Source: Lachnospiraceae bacterium UBA4316 (GTDB taxonomy: Bacteria > Bacillota > Clostridia > Lachnospirales > Lachnospiraceae). From it: 25,320 nucleotides of DNA. How positions within the stretch are numbered: position 1 is the stretch's first letter; every line of letters begins with the position of its first letter. The stretch spans positions 1 to 25,320 of the forward strand of contig DGUG01000188.1 in the NCBI GenBank assembly GCA_002394535.1. The letters run 5' to 3'. Below are positions 22,686 through 25,320 of the stretch, in pieces. The translations under genes and the position numbers were made by a program. The notes under the pieces were generated by a model, which was not told the DNA's origin, made no database searches, and saw only the letters and a program-made list of their open reading frames with translations.

Positions 22686-24020
22686 TTAATAATGATACCT
22701 TCTTTGCAATGCAGCCATAAAAATGATCCCGGCTACTGCCGCCATCAGCTCTGCGAAAACAGCGGAACACCATATACCGTCCGTGCCAAGCAGTACCGGC
22801 AGGAAGAGTACAGCCCCAAGCTCAAATACAAATGTCCGTAAAAAAGAGATCAGCGCAGATATCTGCCCGTTGTTTAAGGCAGTAAAAAATCCCGACCCGA
22901 AAATAGCCATTCCCGTAAACAGGTATGCGAAAGAGACTATCTGAAACGCGTGTACGGTATCTGAAAGCAGCTGTCCTGTATCCTTTAAGAACAAAATGGA
23001 AAACGGATATGCCAGTACTTCAGAGAGAATAAACATTATGACTGATGTAAGTCCGATGATCACGAGACTCTTTATTCTCAGGTTTTTAAGCTCCGTATGA
23101 TTCTGTGCGCCGTAATGGTAGCTGAATACCGGCCCTGCCCCATTGGAATATCCCACAAATATGGCGGAAAAGATCAGGCTGACATACATCAGAAGCCCGT
23201 AAATGACAACCCCGTCCTCACCCGCATATTTAAGAAGCTGTACATTGTATATGGTTCCTACGAAAGAAAATGCCGCCTCCGCCATGAATTCCGAGGATCC
23301 GTTCGTGCAGCATTTAACAAGTGCCCGCCCATCCCATCCGGGTTTCACCAGACGTAAGAGGCTGTTATTCTTTCGACGGAAGTAAATAAGCGGATACAGG
23401 CCTCCAACGACCTGTGATACAGCCGAGGCGGCTGCCGCCCCCGCAAGTCCCCATTGAAAGACGATAATAAAAAGCATATCCAGAGCAATATTACAAAGCC
23501 CCGCACATAAAGTAACGACAAGCCCCAGCCGGGGTTTTTCGGCAGTAACAAAAAATAGCTGGAACGAATACGCCAATATCCATGCAGGCAAAGCCAGAAT
23601 AAAAATCCGTCCGTACAGTATGCTGTATTCAAGGAGCTTCCCTTCTGCGCCCAGCATGGCTGCGATCCAGGGCATAAAGATAAAGCCCGGCACCAGCATC
23701 AAAACACCCAGGCTGAAAGACGCCAGAATGATCAGGGAAAACAGACGGTCAGCTTTTTCCTGCTCCTTTTCTCCAAGCGTCTTTGCGATCAGTGCGCTGC
23801 CACCCACGCCAAACATATAGCCAGTCGTTCCGAGGATATTCAGCACGGGCATAATCAGGTTTATACCTGCAAATCCCGTCTTTCCCACATAGTTGGCAAC
23901 AAAATATCCGTCCACAATAATGTAGAGGGAAGTGAATATATTCATCGCAATGGGCGACAGTGTAAAGCGCAGTAATTTACCATATGTAAAATGCTCTGAT
24001 AAATGAATCCGTGACTTCAC
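22686..24020 (-). CDS. MATE family efflux transporter
   Basis: 444-aa integral membrane protein with about 12 hydrophobic segments in two similar halves, as in MATE (multidrug and toxin extrusion) antiporters that export cationic compounds using Na+ or H+ gradients. Seen: an N-terminal segment MNIFTSLYIIVDGYFVANYVG followed by GFAGINLIMPVLNILG, and GVGGSALIAKTLGEKEQEKADRLFS, all characteristic of the DinF/NorM-like group. The GTG start overlaps the stop of the upstream membrane-protein gene (GTGA) with GGGAGA nearby, so the two are translationally coupled. The substrate is unknown. Confidence 0.92.
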   Translation of the reverse strand: MKSRIHLSEHFTYGKLLRFTLSPIAMNIFTSLYIIVDGYFVANYVGKTGFAGINLIMPVLNILGTTGYMFGVGGSALIAKTLGEKEQEKADRLFSLIILASFSLGVLMLVPGFIFMPWIAAMLGAEGKLLEYSILYGRIFILALPAWILAYSFQLFFVTAEKPRLGLVVTLCAGLCNIALDMLFIIVFQWGLAGAAAASAVSQVVGGLYPLIYFRRKNNSLLRLVKPGWDGRALVKCCTNGSSEFMAEAAFSFVGTIYNVQLLKYAGEDGVVIYGLLMYVSLIFSAIFVGYSNGAGPVFSYHYGAQNHTELKNLRIKSLVIIGLTSVIMFILSEVLAYPFSILFLKDTGQLLSDTVHAFQIVSFAYLFTGMAIFGSGFFTALNNGQISALISFLRTFVFELGAVLFLPVLLGTDGIWCSAVFAELMAAVAGIIFMAALQRRYHY

Positions 24021-24586
24021 GCCTCTCCCATCTCAGTTCCATCTTCCGACATGAAGCAGGCCACCAGCCCATATATAAGGGTCGGGCGTATCCAGATCTC
24101 CGTAAGCAGGTAGGTGGTATATTCATTGACAGGATTGTATACAATGACATAGTGATACAATCCGGCAATGAACATATCAATGATAAAAAGCATCCACAGG
24201 TTACGCTTGGTGTAGCTCTTCCAGTCTTTGCGGGCATAGAAAAAAGTGAGCATGAGAAGCAGCAAAACCGAAAGAGTAAGGCAGATTAAATGGATCGGGT
24301 AATTCTCAAGCGGCGGAGCAAAAAGGATATCACGTAAGAGTACCGTAATACCTATGCACACCGAACTCCAATAGTTAAAACGCTGACTGTCGAGGCGCTT
24401 AAAGAAATATAGCCCCATCATCACAAGGCATGCGATGTAACACAGGTTAAGCACCAGTTCCGGCCACGTGTCGCGAAGCCCCAAATGGCTGATCCCATAG
24501 ATCATGATGCCCACCGATAGTACCGCGGCAACTGCCGTAATCCCTATGTCTATCAGTTGTGATTTCTTCTTGAATCTTGTTCCCAT
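24017..24586 (-). CDS. Unknown multi-pass membrane protein
   Basis: 189-aa protein, not recognised. Seen: about six hydrophobic segments (roughly residues 12-32, 41-62, 70-88, 93-113, 126-146, 155-175) with short charged loops, a basic N-terminus MGTRFKKK and an acidic C-terminus. The ATG at 24586 (AGGAGG 10 nt upstream) is preferred over a start 51 bp further up that would run into a dispersed repeat. It overlaps the MATE gene by 4 nt, so it may be a partner or regulator of that transporter; this is inference. Confidence 0.75.
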   Translation of the reverse strand: MGTRFKKKSQLIDIGITAVAAVLSVGIMIYGISHLGLRDTWPELVLNLCYIACLVMMGLYFFKRLDSQRFNYWSSVCIGITVLLRDILFAPPLENYPIHLICLTLSVLLLLMLTFFYARKDWKSYTKRNLWMLFIIDMFIAGLYHYVIVYNPVNEYTTYLLTEIWIRPTLIYGLVACFMSEDGTEMGEA

Positions 24587-24596
24587 TGTAACTGTT

Positions 24597-24602
24597 CCTC
24601 CT
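24597..24602 (-). promoter_or_regulatory. Ribosome binding site deciding the start of the 189-aa membrane protein
   Basis: AGGAGG on the minus strand, 10 nt before ATG 24584-24586. This is a full consensus site and makes the longer frame, which crosses the 15-bp repeat, unlikely. Confidence 0.65.
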
Positions 24603-24612
24603 GATTTTTCTT

Positions 24613-24627
24613 GAGAGCCACGCCATT
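24613..24627. repeat. 15-bp dispersed intergenic repeat, copy 2
   Basis: GAGAGCCACGCCATT, identical to 11469-11483. Its GCCACGCC core (24617-24624) is matched by the inverted GGCGTGGC at 24684-24691, so it may form one arm of a larger structure. Confidence 0.65.
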
Positions 24628-24721
24628 CAAAGTCCACTTCGTCCCTTGCCGGGCGGCACCAACGACTAACGTCGTAGGTAAGGGGCGTGGCCTACGTGCT
24701 GCAAAGTTTTCATAGAAAACT
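24628..24721. other. Structured intergenic spacer
   Basis: Noncoding as far as I can see. It holds a GCC-GGGC-GGC mini-hairpin, ACGAC-TAAC-GTCGT (24662-24675), CGTAGG...CCTACG arms, and an AT-rich stem AAAGTTTTC-ATA-GAAAACTTT (24703-24723) against the stop of the 90-aa ORF. No U-tract follows, so a terminator role is doubtful. Confidence 0.4.
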
Positions 24722-24994
24722 TTACACCACCTTTTTTATACAGATATCAATCAAATGCCTGTAATATTTCCCTTGCTCTCTGCCTCTCTGTGCAATGCAA
24801 GCAGTCCGCACCTTGGCTCCACGCTTCTCTTTATCTTCTCCGAACTTCGTAAACCCGAGAACCTTTCGCAGATTCTCCGAATCCTCGTCACCGGTAGCCG
24901 CGACCAGCTGCAGACATGAATGAGCTGTGCTGTATACCGGATTTACTTCTTCCCTCAGTTTCTCGATGTTCATTTCGTTTATTTCCTGTGCCAT
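24722..24994 (-). CDS. Unknown 90-aa protein
   Basis: Not recognised. Seen: an N-terminal charged helix (EINEMNIEKLREEV), a middle segment HSCLQLVAATGDEDSENLRKVLGFTKFG and a basic C-terminal half (KEKRGAKVRTACIAQRGREQGKYYRHL). No signal peptide or membrane span. AAGGAG 5 nt before the ATG supports translation. It lies 24 nt behind the amidohydrolase stop. It could be a fragment of a longer family, since the sequence ends abruptly against the AT-rich hairpin. Confidence 0.55.
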   Translation of the reverse strand: MAQEINEMNIEKLREEVNPVYSTAHSCLQLVAATGDEDSENLRKVLGFTKFGEDKEKRGAKVRTACIAQRGREQGKYYRHLIDICIKKVV

Positions 24995-25018
24995 ATTAAC
25001 TCCTTATGATAAAGAATA

Positions 25019-25320
25019 TCATTGGGTGTATACCCATTCTCCTCCCACCATGGTACGCAGAACGGGGGTATCATGGATCTGCTCGGGATCACAGGCGGTG
25101 ATATCCCGCTCCAAAAGGACCATGTCCGCATTCTTGCCGACGCTGATGCTGCCGTACCGGTCCTCGGACTGGAACTGGCGAGCCGCGTTCAGAGTGCAGG
25201 CCTGGATCATCTGTTCGACCGTGGCGCGCTCGGAGGGGCAATGCAGGGAGTCCGGACAGCCCGGTTGCTGACGGGTCACGCCCATTTGAATACCATCCAG
25301 CGCATAGGCTGGGTAGGTGA
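25019..25320 (-). CDS. Amidohydrolase family protein, C-terminal part (runs off the window)
   Basis: The reading frame is open to the window edge, so only the last 100 or so residues are present. Seen: YPAYALDGIQMGVTRQQPG, then ERATVEQMIQACTLNAARQ and the hallmark C-terminal strand YGSISVGKNADMVLLERDI, followed by LRTMVGGEWVYTQ. This order (alphas after T-x-N-A-A, then GS-I-x-x-GK-x-ADMV-x-L) is typical of YtcJ-like amidohydrolase family 3 metal-dependent hydrolases. The catalytic metal ligands lie outside the window. Base composition is clearly richer in G+C (40 of 60 bases at 25141-25200) than the rest of the window. Confidence 0.85.
   Translation of the reverse strand, partial: TYPAYALDGIQMGVTRQQPGCPDSLHCPSERATVEQMIQACTLNAARQFQSEDRYGSISVGKNADMVLLERDITACDPEQIHDTPVLRTMVGGEWVYTQ

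Overview
The window reads as chromosomal DNA of a motile, low-to-moderate-GC Clostridia member, most likely a Lachnospiraceae relative of Butyrivibrio/Roseburia. This rests on protein character (a long FtsA-like ATPase beside coaE and polA, CheV, the Clostridia-type LysA) and on AGGAG-type ribosome binding sites. The genus is inference. Every protein gene is on the minus strand. The only plus-strand gene is a tRNA-Leu(CAA).

Layout, high to low coordinates (the direction of transcription). (1) 25320-21600 is an accessory-looking stretch: the 3' end of a GC-rich amidohydrolase, a 90-aa orphan, an unknown membrane protein coupled to a MATE exporter, a tyrosine-phosphatase-like protein, and a frameshifted remnant of a type-B carboxylesterase. 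(2) 21590-19848 holds an unknown helical protein, a stand-alone Smr protein and a fructosamine-kinase-family protein, closed by an AT-rich terminator. (3) 19733-18751 is a single-gene CheV unit with its own candidate promoter and a strong terminator. (4) 18650-6224 is a long co-directional chain: a large acidic repeat-rich membrane-anchored protein, hisH, hisF, ung, a TPR/MORN membrane protein, lysA, an exported M3 oligopeptidase, a truncated DUF3592-like ORF, a zinc-ribbon membrane protein, an MFS transporter and a glycerophosphodiester phosphodiesterase. Many of these genes overlap or nearly abut. (5) 6163-5906 holds the tRNA and a direct-repeat-bounded intergenic block. (6) 5905-85 is a compact operon: a small zf-HC2-like membrane protein, polA, coaE and an extended FtsA-like ATPase.

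Functionally the window mixes housekeeping (replication/repair by PolA and Ung, CoA synthesis by CoaE, histidine synthesis by HisFH, lysine synthesis by LysA) with envelope-associated proteins of unknown role. The most unusual candidate is the 884-aa protein at 15996-18650. It has an EEP-repeat cytoplasmic region carrying several short helices that resemble the CheY-binding N-terminal peptide of FliM, then lysine-rich tracts, one membrane span and an outer domain. It lies directly downstream of cheV. Intergenic repeats, including a GTCAAA...TTTGAC REP-like element that supplies the end of an ORF, show small-element activity. No IS transposase, integrase, CRISPR array or phage gene was seen.
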